Below the pieces are notes generated by a model that searched no databases, was not told the origin of the DNA, and saw only the letters and a program-made list of their open reading frames with translations. DNA of 38,939 nt from an uncultured Bacteroidales bacterium (GTDB lineage: Bacteria; Bacteroidota; Bacteroidia; Bacteroidales; Paludibacteraceae). Within the stretch, counting starts at the first letter, position 1; every line of letters starts with the position of its first letter. Where the stretch lies: NCBI GenBank assembly GCA_900319005.1, contig ONMV01000018.1, positions 1 through 38,939 of the forward strand, in the 5' to 3' direction. This document shows positions 7,889-15,196 of this stretch, in pieces. A program made the translations under genes and the position numbers.

Positions 7889-8177
7889 CTTCCCTCCCTT
7901 CTGCGGTGTCCGCGTTTTCGGTATGCGCATGGCGCTTACCGGAGATGGTGACTTTGGTTTTGCCGTGCTCAAACTTGGTTTCGAACCCTCGTATGACGGC
8001 ATCCCATCCAAAGAAGATGGCTACGAGGACGATCATCAAGCCGATACCTTGGATAATGGAAGGATGCACCTCGCCCGGAGGCGGGATGATAATACCGGCA
8101 ATGAAGGTGGCTGCTGCCACGATAGCGAGGGCGATTGCGACCCACGCTTGGGGTGTTAAGGCTTTGATTTTTGACAT
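7872..8177 (-). CDS. Putative holin, two transmembrane helices
   Basis: A 101-aa protein with two hydrophobic helices (about residues 11-31 and 40-60), separated by a short Pro/Gly turn (PPPGEVHP). The C-terminal tail is highly charged (KFEHGKTKVTISGKRHAHT). Small size, two helices, a charged tail and position directly before the endolysin fit a class II-type holin, which permeabilises the inner membrane at the set lysis time. The sequence family is not recognised, so the call depends on topology and neighbours. Its 250-base leader is antisense to a plus-strand RNA with a late-class promoter. Confidence 0.75.
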   Translation of the reverse strand: MSKIKALTPQAWVAIALAIVAAATFIAGIIIPPPGEVHPSIIQGIGLMIVLVAIFFGWDAVIRGFETKFEHGKTKVTISGKRHAHTENADTAEGREDENNQ

Positions 8178-8211
8178 GATATTATAAAGTTTTAAGGGTT
8201 GGTTTAGGCGT

Positions 8212-8246
8212 GTCTTTTGAGATTTCGACTATTTTCTGTACTTTTG
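8212..8246 (+). promoter_or_regulatory. Late-class promoter on the plus strand, driving a noncoding RNA
   Basis: GTCTTTT at 8212-8218, a 20-bp spacer, then TACTTTTG at 8239-8246. Same class as the five minus-strand late promoters but pointing the other way, into the holin/tail-fibre intergenic region. Confidence 0.8.
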
Positions 8247-8252
8247 CAGCGG

Positions 8253-8429
8253 ATTACGGAGAGCCCCGTTGCCTCGTGCGACAAAGGACCTCGGCCCCTG
8301 CTCTCTGGGATCTGCATCCAGTCTTGAGCGTGCCCCGCTCTGCGAGGCCTCTGTGCTCACCGGCGGGAGTGTAAGGAGGAAGCGCGTGCCTGCAGCAATG
8401 CAGCCCCCCGTGCTCCTCCCCCTTTTTTT
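8253..8429 (+). ncRNA. Structured small RNA of about 177 nt, antisense to the lysis-cassette leader
   Basis: A promoter at 8212-8246 and a terminator at 8375-8429 bound a GC-rich segment with no credible ORF. Visible stems include GAGAGC with GCTCTC, CTGGGAT/ATCCAG and GAGCG/CGCTC. Readthrough mRNA from the tail operon into the holin must cross this segment on the other strand, so the RNA is fully complementary to the holin leader. Ends are estimates. A role in lysis timing is inference. Confidence 0.65.
8375..8429 (+). terminator. Intrinsic terminator of the plus-strand small RNA
   Basis: GGAGGA (8375-8380) pairs with TCCTCC (8414-8419), enclosing an inner hairpin CTGCA-GCAA-TGCAG with a GNRA tetraloop, and is followed by seven T (8423-8429). 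The T run overlaps the stop codon of the minus-strand tail gene. Confidence 0.85.
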
Positions 8430-9120
8430 ATCGGCTGAATGCCCATGTATAGATATCATCTCTTTTCCTCTGTCCTCGAATAAAGAACGGTGCCAAGTTC
8501 GATATGAGGCTGCCGACAGTAACGGCGGCTTGCTCGTCCGTTACCTTTTGGGCAAAGCCGATTGCGAACGGCAGGCGCACCATTCGGTAGCCGTTGCGAT
8601 TGCTCCGGCTAATGGAGCAGCACCCCCAAGTGATGCCGCGATTCGTTTCTACATCGGCATTGGTGCGGACAAAGGTATCGGCAGTAAAGCGATAGTCATC
8701 GCCGGATAAATTGTAGGTGTTGATCACCTTGTAATTCCGTTTGACGAGACCACCAGTACCTATCTGAAGGGTGTGCTGCTTGCCGTTCGCGAACCAGCCT
8801 TTCTTTTTCGGGCCGTATTTCAAGTTAGAGCCTTGGATGTTCCAGCGGTTTTTCTTTTTGATGTAGCGGAACAGAATAGGCTCTAACCCAAGCGCCGTGT
8901 AGTACTCGTAATTACGAAGGTACAGCAAGCCATTGCGCACTTCGCAATAGAGCAAAGGCGCGTCGGAGGCTTCGATGGTAGTATCGCCTTGCGGGGTGGT
9001 CGAAGCCGAATTATTATTCAACTCCGTAAGAATGTTCGCCAACATGTTTGGCGTGATTGAGTTTGCGGCGGTCTGCATTCGCAAGTTCTCGATGAGGGAT
9101 TGGATTTGCGTCTTATTCAT
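8428..9120 (-). CDS. Phage tail-fibre-like structural protein
   Basis: The start is the ATG at 9120 (MNKTQIQSLIENLRMQTAANSI), just after the stop of the upstream gene; upstream codons overlap that gene. The 230-aa product begins with a short helical segment, the kind of N-terminal adaptor I associate with Bacteroides phage tail-fibre or appendage proteins. A Trp/Tyr/Gly-rich beta region follows (about residues 55-225) with no enzymatic motif. The position between a tail-completion protein and the lysis genes is where receptor-binding or fibre genes often lie. Function is inferred. Confidence 0.6.
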   Translation of the reverse strand: MNKTQIQSLIENLRMQTAANSITPNMLANILTELNNNSASTTPQGDTTIEASDAPLLYCEVRNGLLYLRNYEYYTALGLEPILFRYIKKKNRWNIQGSNLKYGPKKKGWFANGKQHTLQIGTGGLVKRNYKVINTYNLSGDDYRFTADTFVRTNADVETNRGITWGCCSISRSNRNGYRMVRLPFAIGFAQKVTDEQAAVTVGSLISNLAPFFIRGQRKRDDIYTWAFSR

Positions 9121-9124
9121 AGTA

Positions 9125-9550
9125 TTACAATTTATTGATTCGTTCAAACATGTCCGCCATGATACCTTGGAACTCTCGACCAAGGTTCTCTCCGAAGAAA
9201 TCGCGGAGGTTGAGGACGGAGGAGTAGTATTTTTTTGAGAACCAAGGTCGGCGCTGGCGCACTTTGGTTCGACCTATATCTCCCTTGTTTCCGCGAGGCG
9301 TTTCGCGTCCTGTTCCGAAGTCCTGCCAAAGGCCGTATTCGAGGAACTGTTCGGAGATGGTAAGCTCGACAAATCGCCCGTCAGCCTGTATAGGTATTGT
9401 GCAAGGCGATTGGAGTAATCTGCCCGTATCAATGACGTCCAGTAAGGTGATACGTTCCTGCCAGATTTTTATCATCGTTTCGTTCCAGGCGCGAACGTAT
9501 TGCTCGCGTTCGGATTGGGCTTGCTCTTGCGTGGGTGCTACTTCGATCAT
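9125..9550 (-). CDS. Head-tail joining / tail-completion protein (HK97 gp10-like)
   Basis: A 141-aa protein with a helical N-terminus and the signature region DTGRLLQSPC, LEYGLWQDFGTGRE, then RQRRPWFSKKYYSSVLNLRDF. The order DTG...L..S, then YG..QdfGtg, then RPWF..KYY is typical of small neck or tail-completion proteins in Bacteroidetes phages. These act in virion assembly, joining tail to head. It overlaps the upstream tail gene by 4 bases (ATGA) and is 4 bases before the next. Confidence 0.7.
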   Translation of the reverse strand: MIEVAPTQEQAQSEREQYVRAWNETMIKIWQERITLLDVIDTGRLLQSPCTIPIQADGRFVELTISEQFLEYGLWQDFGTGRETPRGNKGDIGRTKVRQRRPWFSKKYYSSVLNLRDFFGENLGREFQGIMADMFERINKL

Positions 9551-10608
9551 ACGTACTCCTCCGAATATGGTTCGGTAAAGATGCCATCATCAAGGCTAAA
9601 ATCGTTCAGCGTTAAGCGCTTGTCGGCAAATTTCCATTTGAAATTGACTTGATTGTTGCTTCCCGGCGCATCGGTAATTTGGTGCTCATAATCAGCTATG
9701 AGCACGAGCGGATTCGTGCCATTGATCTTCTGCGCAAGTTGTATCTTTGGCGAGGTGAAGAACTGCTCCAGCCAGCGTGCTTGCATGAGGAGCAGATCTC
9801 CTGTTTGTGTTTGGTAGGTATGCGTGTGTTCTACGTCGTAGTAAGCGAGTTGGTGCTCGATGACCGCTTCGGAGAAGTCGGTTTCCAACTCGGTTACGGT
9901 TTCGGAGAAGAAAGTAACTGCTTCCTTGCAGTTAAACGCATTCCAAAAATAGAAACTCCGCGTAGAAGGTGTGCGCTGTATGAAGAAATGGCAGCGGCGG
10001 GATTCAATCTCATAGGAGAACTGAAGTAGCTTTACATCCATGTGTAAAGCGTCCGACAGTTCTTCCTCGATTGTAGCCGGATTGACGGTGATTGTCTTCA
10101 TACCGACGAGCGGTACGTTGATGCTCTCGGTGTAGCCGGTTGACTTCGTAGTGCCATCCGGCAGTTGATACATGGCGGACACTCTGACGGAGTGGCGACC
10201 CCTGCTGTAATACCCGGCAAGGGGCTGCGGGCAGTTAAGCGATACGACGCGGCTTGTGGCGGTGGTAAAGAAGTTCTCCTCCACAAACTCTTCAGCAGGC
10301 TTTGAGATGCAATGGAAATGGCAATAGACGGCGTGGAAAGTAGCCGTGACGGGCTCATCCCCATCATCAGCCGTGATGTTCACGGTCTGGTACGAATAGC
10401 CCTGCTGAATGAAGTACGCTTCAATGATAGAAAGGATATCGCGCACCGTAACTTTGCCGTTTGAGGCATAGTAGGTGCTTTTGAAGATTTGCTTTCCCTT
10501 CACCTTGAGAGTGAAGACAAGCGAAGCTCGGTCGGTATCAATACCGATATTGGGGATGTCGCACGTGTAGTACGTGGACTGCAGCTCTGTAGTAATAGAT
10601 AAAGCCAT
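9547..10608 (-). CDS. Phage tail protein
   Basis: A 353-aa protein and first gene of the tail-lysis transcription unit, with a late-class promoter ending 17 bases before the ATG at 10608. It is beta-rich with many aromatic residues (STYYTCDIPNIGIDTD near the start, FQRTPSTRSFYFWNAF-like blocks in the second half). There is no signal peptide or membrane helix. It resembles hypothetical tail proteins of Bacteroides phages and, in style, the protein cut by the left edge. A distal-tail or baseplate role fits. The stop overlaps the next start by 4 bases. Confidence 0.65.
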   Translation of the reverse strand: MALSITTELQSTYYTCDIPNIGIDTDRASLVFTLKVKGKQIFKSTYYASNGKVTVRDILSIIEAYFIQQGYSYQTVNITADDGDEPVTATFHAVYCHFHCISKPAEEFVEENFFTTATSRVVSLNCPQPLAGYYSRGRHSVRVSAMYQLPDGTTKSTGYTESINVPLVGMKTITVNPATIEEELSDALHMDVKLLQFSYEIESRRCHFFIQRTPSTRSFYFWNAFNCKEAVTFFSETVTELETDFSEAVIEHQLAYYDVEHTHTYQTQTGDLLLMQARWLEQFFTSPKIQLAQKINGTNPLVLIADYEHQITDAPGSNNQVNFKWKFADKRLTLNDFSLDDGIFTEPYSEEYV

Positions 10609-10625
10609 ACCTTTGTATTTTTGTG

Positions 10626-10660
10626 CAAAGATATGGTTTTAGCCTCATTTACCAAAAGAC
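10626..10660 (-). promoter_or_regulatory. Late-class promoter for the tail-lysis unit
   Basis: GTCTTTT (complement of 10654-10660), 20-bp spacer, TATCTTTG (complement of 10626-10633). Directly upstream of the tail gene at 10608. Confidence 0.85.
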
Positions 10661-10731
10661 ACAATAAAAGAGCCCCACGGCGCCAGGACTTGAAGTCATC
10701 GCATCCAATGCCACTCCGAGGGACTCCCCGA

Positions 10732-10761
10732 CAAAACCTTCACAATCCGATTGAAGTGAAG
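10732..10761 (-). terminator. Probable terminator after the acidic protein gene
   Basis: On the minus strand CTTCAC-(12 nt)-GTGAAG is followed by GTTTTG. It lies about 20 bases beyond the stop at 10782 and separates the accessory pair from the late tail promoter. Confidence 0.5.
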
Positions 10762-10781
10762 TTTTTCCAAATGACGTTATA

Positions 10782-11447
10782 TTATTTGACTACGGCATAA
10801 ACATATTCATTCTCAATATAATCAAGGATTTCATCACAATCCCAATGTATTTCCTTTAGCGGCTTACCATATTTATCCTGCTCAAGAACTTGATGCCGGC
10901 GGCCGTCCTCCAATAGTCTGCTCGCTTCATCTTTTTCTTCATCTGACATATGGGAGTCGCCATCTCCAAAATAAAAACGGTCCTCAGTTTCCATATACTT
11001 CTCCTGTGCTTCAGTACACAGTCGCTCAGTAAAACCACTTACACAACCATCATTGATCCAATAGCAGTTAGGGTCATCTCCTGGATTTCCATCAAAACCG
11101 CTTGTGCCAATCGTCACGCGCCCATTACTACAAGCGTGCACCTCCACGGTCTTGCCGTCTTCAGCTGCTATATATACTGTTGATGTCTCTTCCAGTTCGT
11201 CCTTGGTTTCACGGAAATAATGAATACTCCTTCCCTGCGCGTCGTATGCAACTTCTTGGATAGAATCTAATAAAAACTCCTGTCCTTGGTATTCAATAGT
11301 CTCAAATCGCCAGTGGGGATTCTTCACAGGAAAGCGAGCAAACGACTTATAGATGGCAGGATTACATTCTACATTCCTATACGCATCAGGCACACGTCTG
11401 TACACTTTTGTACGCTCTATTAAAACTCGGAGACTTTTATCCGACAT
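10782..11447 (-). CDS. Acidic hypothetical protein, partner of the lipoprotein
   Basis: The start is the ATG at 11447 (MSDKSLRVLIE), preceded by AGGAGGGG, the best Shine-Dalgarno match in this region; an upstream GTG at 11453 lies inside that site. The 221-aa product is acidic, with Asp/Glu-rich stretches (GDGDSHMSDEEKDEASRLLED) and a Cys/Trp-containing middle (DPNCYWINDGCVSGF). No signal peptide, membrane segment or known motif is seen. It follows the lipoprotein gene by 12 bases and is presumably co-transcribed. The AT-rich composition differs from the phage structural genes, suggesting separate acquisition. Function unknown. Confidence 0.75.
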   Translation of the reverse strand: MSDKSLRVLIERTKVYRRVPDAYRNVECNPAIYKSFARFPVKNPHWRFETIEYQGQEFLLDSIQEVAYDAQGRSIHYFRETKDELEETSTVYIAAEDGKTVEVHACSNGRVTIGTSGFDGNPGDDPNCYWINDGCVSGFTERLCTEAQEKYMETEDRFYFGDGDSHMSDEEKDEASRLLEDGRRHQVLEQDKYGKPLKEIHWDCDEILDYIENEYVYAVVK

Positions 11448-11459
11448 AATCACCCCTCC

Positions 11460-11825
11460 TTAGTTAACACGTTTCAGTTTTGCTCCATTCATCATGATAA
11501 CATCAGAAGAAGGATAGTAAACAAGATGAAGAAATAACGTACCTCGTTTAGATTCAATCCAAGTGGTTGAGTTATCAAAATAAACATCAACATTATTGCT
11601 GCTAATGCGATAGGTTAGTTGCGTCACATTCATGTACTCGCCGTCCATCTGAGATGTATATACGCATGTGTATGTGGGCGCAAAATAAAAGCTGACATAA
11701 TTAGAACCCTCGTCTGCACGAAAAGTGTGGCCAATAATAGAAGTTGCTAACTTGGGCTCGTCTTTTGAACATCCTGTAGCCACTATCGTAGCCGCGAGGA
11801 GAAGAAAATAAATAAATCGTTTCAT
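11460..11825 (-). CDS. Small lipoprotein with probable surface-export signal
   Basis: A 121-aa protein with a type II signal peptide: basic start MKRF, hydrophobic core, then the lipobox ATGC with lipidated Cys19. The residues after Cys are SKDEP, which fits the acidic lipoprotein-export signal used by Bacteroidetes to place lipoproteins on the cell surface. The mature part (about 100 residues) is beta-rich with several Tyr. A canonical TTTG/TAATTTTG promoter precedes it, so it is likely expressed without phage late factors. A lysogenic-conversion or superinfection-exclusion role is possible but only inferred. Confidence 0.8.
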   Translation of the reverse strand: MKRFIYFLLLAATIVATGCSKDEPKLATSIIGHTFRADEGSNYVSFYFAPTYTCVYTSQMDGEYMNVTQLTYRISSNNVDVYFDNSTTWIESKRGTLFLHLVYYPSSDVIMMNGAKLKRVN

Positions 11826-11851
11826 AAAGCTGTAAATTTTGAATTGCGGTG

Positions 11852-11883
11852 CAAAATTACTGCTTTAGAACGAAACGGGCAAA
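11852..11883 (-). promoter_or_regulatory. Canonical promoter for the lipoprotein pair
   Basis: TTTG (complement of 11880-11883), a 20-bp spacer, TAATTTTG (complement of 11852-11859), 26 bases before the ATG. It lacks the phage late heptamer. Confidence 0.8.
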
Positions 11884-11913
11884 AAAATAGCCTTGATATT
11901 TTTGATTATCAAG
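11880..11913 (-). terminator. Terminator at the end of the accessory operon
   Basis: On the minus strand CTTGAT-(10 nt)-ATCAAG is followed by GGCTATTTTTTTG. It lies 30 bases beyond the stop of the membrane-protein gene, and its T run overlaps the -33 box of the next promoter. Confidence 0.75.
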
Positions 11914-11943
11914 ACTATCAAATATATCAAAGGCGTATATGGG

Positions 11944-12564
11944 TTAACCCGCAAGGATATGCTCCAACTGTTTGCGATATTCCGCTACAAGAGCCGGATT
12001 ATCTTTCTGTTTAGTCATAGCTTGGCTGAAAGCGGAAAATGACTTTTCATCATAGCCGGTAATCTGCTGAACCCACAGCATCAAAATTTTGCTATTCTCA
12101 TTCTGATCGATGAGACCCATTGATTTCAATGTGCGAAGAAAATGTACGGTATTGGCACGATTAAGATTATTAGTGCCAGGTTCTGGTTTCGCGATGGTCT
12201 TTAGCATTGCACATATCCCTGCCTCATACCGCACTCCAATATCAGATAGGGGGCACATTTCTTTTTCCGTCTCATTTTCTTCAGCGTACCGAGCCGCATT
12301 GGAAACGTAATTGAAAATAAAGACAGTGAGAAATGCTATAAAAACGATAAATAAGGCTATGAGGAGTACTCCAACAATAGACTCAAAGGCAGGGAATATT
12401 GACTCGATATCATCACCATCTGCGAAATGGTCATATATCATGCCGCCATACATAACGATAAATGCCACAAAAGCAATAGCAAAAAATGCAGACGACACCC
12501 ACCAAAAAATCTTGAAAAGTTTCTTGTCGTGCAGGTAAAAAAAATCTTTCTTATTATCTTTCAT
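11944..12564 (-). CDS. Two-helix membrane protein, last gene of the accessory operon
   Basis: The start is taken as the ATG at 12564 (MKDNKKDFFYLHDKK), which overlaps the end of the HNH gene by 11 bases. The 206-aa product has two transmembrane helices (about residues 20-42 and 59-84) separated by an acidic loop (HFADGDDIES), then a cytoplasmic-type helical domain of about 115 residues. No enzymatic motif is recognised. A membrane protein translationally coupled to a nuclease at the end of an operon with restriction genes may be an effector or membrane anchor; this is inference from neighbours. Confidence 0.75.
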   Translation of the reverse strand: MKDNKKDFFYLHDKKLFKIFWWVSSAFFAIAFVAFIVMYGGMIYDHFADGDDIESIFPAFESIVGVLLIALFIVFIAFLTVFIFNYVSNAARYAEENETEKEMCPLSDIGVRYEAGICAMLKTIAKPEPGTNNLNRANTVHFLRTLKSMGLIDQNENSKILMLWVQQITGYDEKSFSAFSQAMTKQKDNPALVAEYRKQLEHILAG

Positions 12565-12877
12565 ATTGCTCAAAATAAAATATAATAGGTGAACGCTTAA
12601 CAACCGCTATTTTCTTATAGCGTAGTGCAAGACGATATTGCTTGTTCTCATCGAGGACATCAACTATGTTCTCCAAGAAAGAGCGAAACTCCTCAACGGT
12701 TCGGTCTGCTTTCTGATTATTACATAGTTGGCAGCTGGGAATGGTATTCTCCAGACTATTACCGCCACCTTTAGATTGAGCGGTAAGGTGATCTACAGTC
12801 ATGTCGTCATACTCAATCTTCTTTCCGCAGTACGCACAATGTCCGTTGTACCTGTTGTATATATCTCGTCTATTCAT
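12554..12877 (-). CDS. HNH endonuclease
   Basis: The 107-aa protein starts at the ATG at 12877 (MNRRDIYNRYNGHCAYCGKK); a TTG three codons upstream is less likely. The HNH core is complete: CAYC, then the catalytic DH in TVDHLTAQSKGGGNSLEN, the central N, and CQLCN with the final K. The two Cys pairs form a structural zinc site. HNH proteins of this size nick or cut DNA as homing, restriction or packaging nucleases. Here the gene sits between umuC and a membrane protein, far from the terminase genes, so a defence or mobility role is more likely than packaging. Confidence 0.88.
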   Translation of the reverse strand: MNRRDIYNRYNGHCAYCGKKIEYDDMTVDHLTAQSKGGGNSLENTIPSCQLCNNQKADRTVEEFRSFLENIVDVLDENKQYRLALRYKKIAVVKRSPIIFYFEQYER

Positions 12878-12878
12878 T

Positions 12879-14156
12879 TTACCCAACTTTAATATTTATC
12901 ACCTGATGGATGTCCGTCGTGTAGAGCGGACTATGATGGTCGGCTTTGAATACTGGCATATCCTTCTGCGAAGGAAGTGCCAACTGTGTGCCGAGGATGA
13001 GCGAGGAGCGTCCTTGCTTCTCGCGGATCGAGTCGATGGTGCGCTGCAGCGCAGCGTCACGCTCTCTATCGCGAGTGTCGAACAAATCCGGCACAACGGC
13101 ATTTTCCGGCACGATATGCGTGAATACGATTCCTGCTTTCTTGAACTGCACATTATCGCGCCAGAGCGGACGAAAAGCCCTAAGAACATAACCTAATATC
13201 TCTCGCGTGTCCGACGTCGGCACAGGCAATGCCACTTGTTGCACAACATGATATTGCTCGATGTCATTTCTAAACGGCGATGTGATGGCATACATGACCA
13301 CCTGATCACACACCGAGCGTTGCAACCGCATCTTACGCGCGCAGTTATCGCAGAAATTAGCCAACTGCTGCTCCAGTTCTGCGCGGTCGGTAATCGCCTT
13401 GGCGAACGTCCGCGAGGTGGTTATGGACTGCTTGGCGGCCAACTCGGTGATGTCGATGCAGTCGATGCCGTTCAGCTCCTTCCATGTCATCACTCCCGGC
13501 TTACTGAATAGACGGCGTACAAAAGCCTCGCTCTTGTCGGCAAACTGCAAAGCCGTCGTAATCCCCACGGCTGCCAGTTTTGCTTGTGCGCTGCGTCCTA
13601 TGCCCCATACATCAGCAATATCAAATCCCTCTAATGCCTTGCGTCTCTTCTCCTCCGTATCAATCATACAAGCACCCTTGTAGCCCTTGTATTTCTTGGC
13701 ATACTTACTAGCTACTTTGCATAGCGTTTTCGTGGGTGCAATACCCATCGAGATTGGTATGCCGGTGCCTTGGTATATCTCTTTCACAATACGCTCACAA
13801 GTGGACTTGCGTTTGTTGACTGGCAGATGATCCACAGAGATAAACCCCTCGTCAATCGAGTACTGCTCAAATCGGGTGGTGTGACTCCGCAGGATCGACA
13901 TCACGCGTGCAGACAAATCGCCATACAACGGAAAGTTCGAGGAAAAACATGCGATATTGTGCTGCGTCACCAAGTCTTTTATCTGGTACAATGGAACACC
14001 CATTTTGATGCCCAGAGCCTTGACCTCGTTGGAACGGCTGACCACACAACCGTCATTGCCCGACAGTACCAACACGGGCTTTCCCCAGAGGTCAGGGCGA
14101 AACACGCGCTCGCAACTGACATAGAAATTATTGCAGTCGGCCAGCGCGTACATCAT
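12879..14156 (-). CDS. umuC: DNA polymerase V catalytic subunit, Y-family
   Basis: At 425 aa this is full length for UmuC. It has the Y-family motifs: DCNNFYVSCERVF at the N-terminus, with the first catalytic Asp, and YSIDEGF near residue 100 with the Asp-Glu pair. A helix-hairpin-helix region follows (about 180-215: ADVWGIGRSAQAKLAAVGI), then the little-finger domain. It carries out error-prone translesion synthesis on damaged DNA together with cleaved UmuD. The start overlaps the umuD stop (ATGATG, with ATG at 14156 or 14153). Mobile umuDC cassettes are common on phages and plasmids; here it is embedded in the restriction operon. Confidence 0.96.
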   Translation of the reverse strand: MMYALADCNNFYVSCERVFRPDLWGKPVLVLSGNDGCVVSRSNEVKALGIKMGVPLYQIKDLVTQHNIACFSSNFPLYGDLSARVMSILRSHTTRFEQYSIDEGFISVDHLPVNKRKSTCERIVKEIYQGTGIPISMGIAPTKTLCKVASKYAKKYKGYKGACMIDTEEKRRKALEGFDIADVWGIGRSAQAKLAAVGITTALQFADKSEAFVRRLFSKPGVMTWKELNGIDCIDITELAAKQSITTSRTFAKAITDRAELEQQLANFCDNCARKMRLQRSVCDQVVMYAITSPFRNDIEQYHVVQQVALPVPTSDTREILGYVLRAFRPLWRDNVQFKKAGIVFTHIVPENAVVPDLFDTRDRERDAALQRTIDSIREKQGRSSLILGTQLALPSQKDMPVFKADHHSPLYTTDIHQVINIKVG

Positions 14157-14587
14157 TGGCGTGTTCTATGAATACAATGCGTCACTACTCCCCATACGGA
14201 GAAGTTATCGTCAGCCGTCACGCGGATGGGTTGGAACTCTGGATTGTGCGGTATCAGCCAACCGCCTTGACGGTCAGGATCCAAGCGGAACTCCTTAATT
14301 GTAAACTCTCCGTCGATAGCAGCTACAATAAAGTCGCCATTATGCGGCTCTAGCGATTTGTCTATTACGATCAAATCACCGTCTAACAATCCCGCATCGC
14401 GCATACTATCCCCGTTTACCTGCGCATAAAACGTAGTGTCCGGGTGATTGGAAAGCTCACGGACAATGTCTATCCGTGAACCGGCACAGTCAGAAGCAGG
14501 CGACGGAAATCCCGCCCGCACAGCGTCCACGAACTCCAGCACTAAGCCTTCCTTCTCCGCAGGTGTCAAATTAGATATCTTCGTCAT
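14153..14587 (-). CDS. umuD: Self-cleaving polymerase V subunit, S24 peptidase family
   Basis: The 144-aa protein matches UmuD in length and layout. The cleavage site is RAG|FPSPA-like (Ala25-Gly26), followed by SRIDIVRELSNHPDTTF. The catalytic Ser61 is in NGDSMRDAG and the catalytic Lys98 in EFTIKEF. UmuD is cleaved when RecA filaments form on damaged DNA, and the product activates UmuC. It lies three bases after the YbjQ-like gene and overlaps umuC, so it is part of the long accessory operon. It is the second S24-type protein in this operon, after the nuclease fusion at 16521-18038. Confidence 0.96.
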   Translation of the reverse strand: MTKISNLTPAEKEGLVLEFVDAVRAGFPSPASDCAGSRIDIVRELSNHPDTTFYAQVNGDSMRDAGLLDGDLIVIDKSLEPHNGDFIVAAIDGEFTIKEFRLDPDRQGGWLIPHNPEFQPIRVTADDNFSVWGVVTHCIHRTRQ

Positions 14588-14590
14588 CTC

Positions 14591-14911
14591 TTAGTCAATC
14601 ACAACGGCAGTGCCGGAGATGGAGATCATGATCATGCTGTTGGCTTGACCCATCGTCTCATAGCCAAAGCTAACGCCCACGATGGCATTGGCGCCCAGTT
14701 GCTCGGCGCGTTCGCGCATTTCTTTCTGCGCTGTCTCGCGTCCTTCGAGCATAGCCTTTTCGTAACTGTCGGTACGTCCTCCGAAGAAATCACGAAGCGA
14801 CGCGCCAAAGTCCTTCAGAAAGTTCATTCCGAAGATAACCTCTCCGGAAACAACGCCTTTGTACTCCTTAATGGTGTGCCCCTCAATTGTGGGTGTAGTG
14901 GTAACTATCAT
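14591..14911 (-). CDS. YbjQ/UPF0145-like protein
   Basis: At 106 aa this matches the YbjQ (UPF0145, putative heavy-metal-binding) family in full. It starts with TTTPTIEGHTIKEYKGVVSGE, has a middle helix with many charged residues, then the family signature LGANAIVGVSFGYETMG and a final beta strand. Members form a small pentameric beta-barrel of unknown function. It is unusual cargo for a phage. The gene lies 5 bases from the monooxygenase-like gene and 3 bases from umuD, so it is co-transcribed with both. No specific link to DNA repair is known to me. Confidence 0.85.
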   Translation of the reverse strand: MIVTTTPTIEGHTIKEYKGVVSGEVIFGMNFLKDFGASLRDFFGGRTDSYEKAMLEGRETAQKEMRERAEQLGANAIVGVSFGYETMGQANSMIMISISGTAVVID

Positions 14912-14916
14912 AGTCG

Positions 14917-15195
14917 TTAAAATTCAAATCGTTCCAACTTCATCTGTCCGCAAGCCTCTATTTCGGCTACGTATTTCTTGAACTCCGGCGTAGCGGAGTG
15001 AAGGTCGAGCGAAGCTTGATCCTTCCAAGTTTCGCAAATCATAAACACGTCAGAGCGGGTCGCGCTCTGGAACACATCATAAGCGATGCACCCGGCATGA
15101 TTGCGGGACTTCTCGGTCAAAGCTACTGCAGCACGCAGAGCATCCTTGTACTGGTCGCTATCAGCGGCCTGAAAAAAGCAATTTAAGCGTATCAT
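14917..15195 (-). CDS. ABM-domain protein, putative quinol monooxygenase type
   Basis: The 92-aa product starts at the ATG at 15195 (MIRLNCFFQAADSDQYKDAL), one base after the WYL gene ends; longer frames run into that gene. The fold signature is that of antibiotic-biosynthesis-monooxygenase domains like YgiN: KSRNHAGCIAYDVFQS, then FMICETWKDQASLDLHSATPEFKKY, with the conserved E.W and H. These small dimeric proteins oxidise quinols or polyketides without cofactor. Its place in a restriction/repair operon is odd. It may be a passenger, or protect against oxidative stress; both are guesses. Confidence 0.82.
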   Translation of the reverse strand: MIRLNCFFQAADSDQYKDALRAAVALTEKSRNHAGCIAYDVFQSATRSDVFMICETWKDQASLDLHSATPEFKKYVAEIEACGQMKLERFEF

Positions 15196-15196
15196 A

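Noticed and set aside
10665-10735. tRNA remnant (a segment resembling a T-arm and acceptor end, CTTCAAGTCCTGG)
   Set aside because: No D-arm or anticodon arm can be folded and the stems do not pair; similarity limited to about 15 bases.
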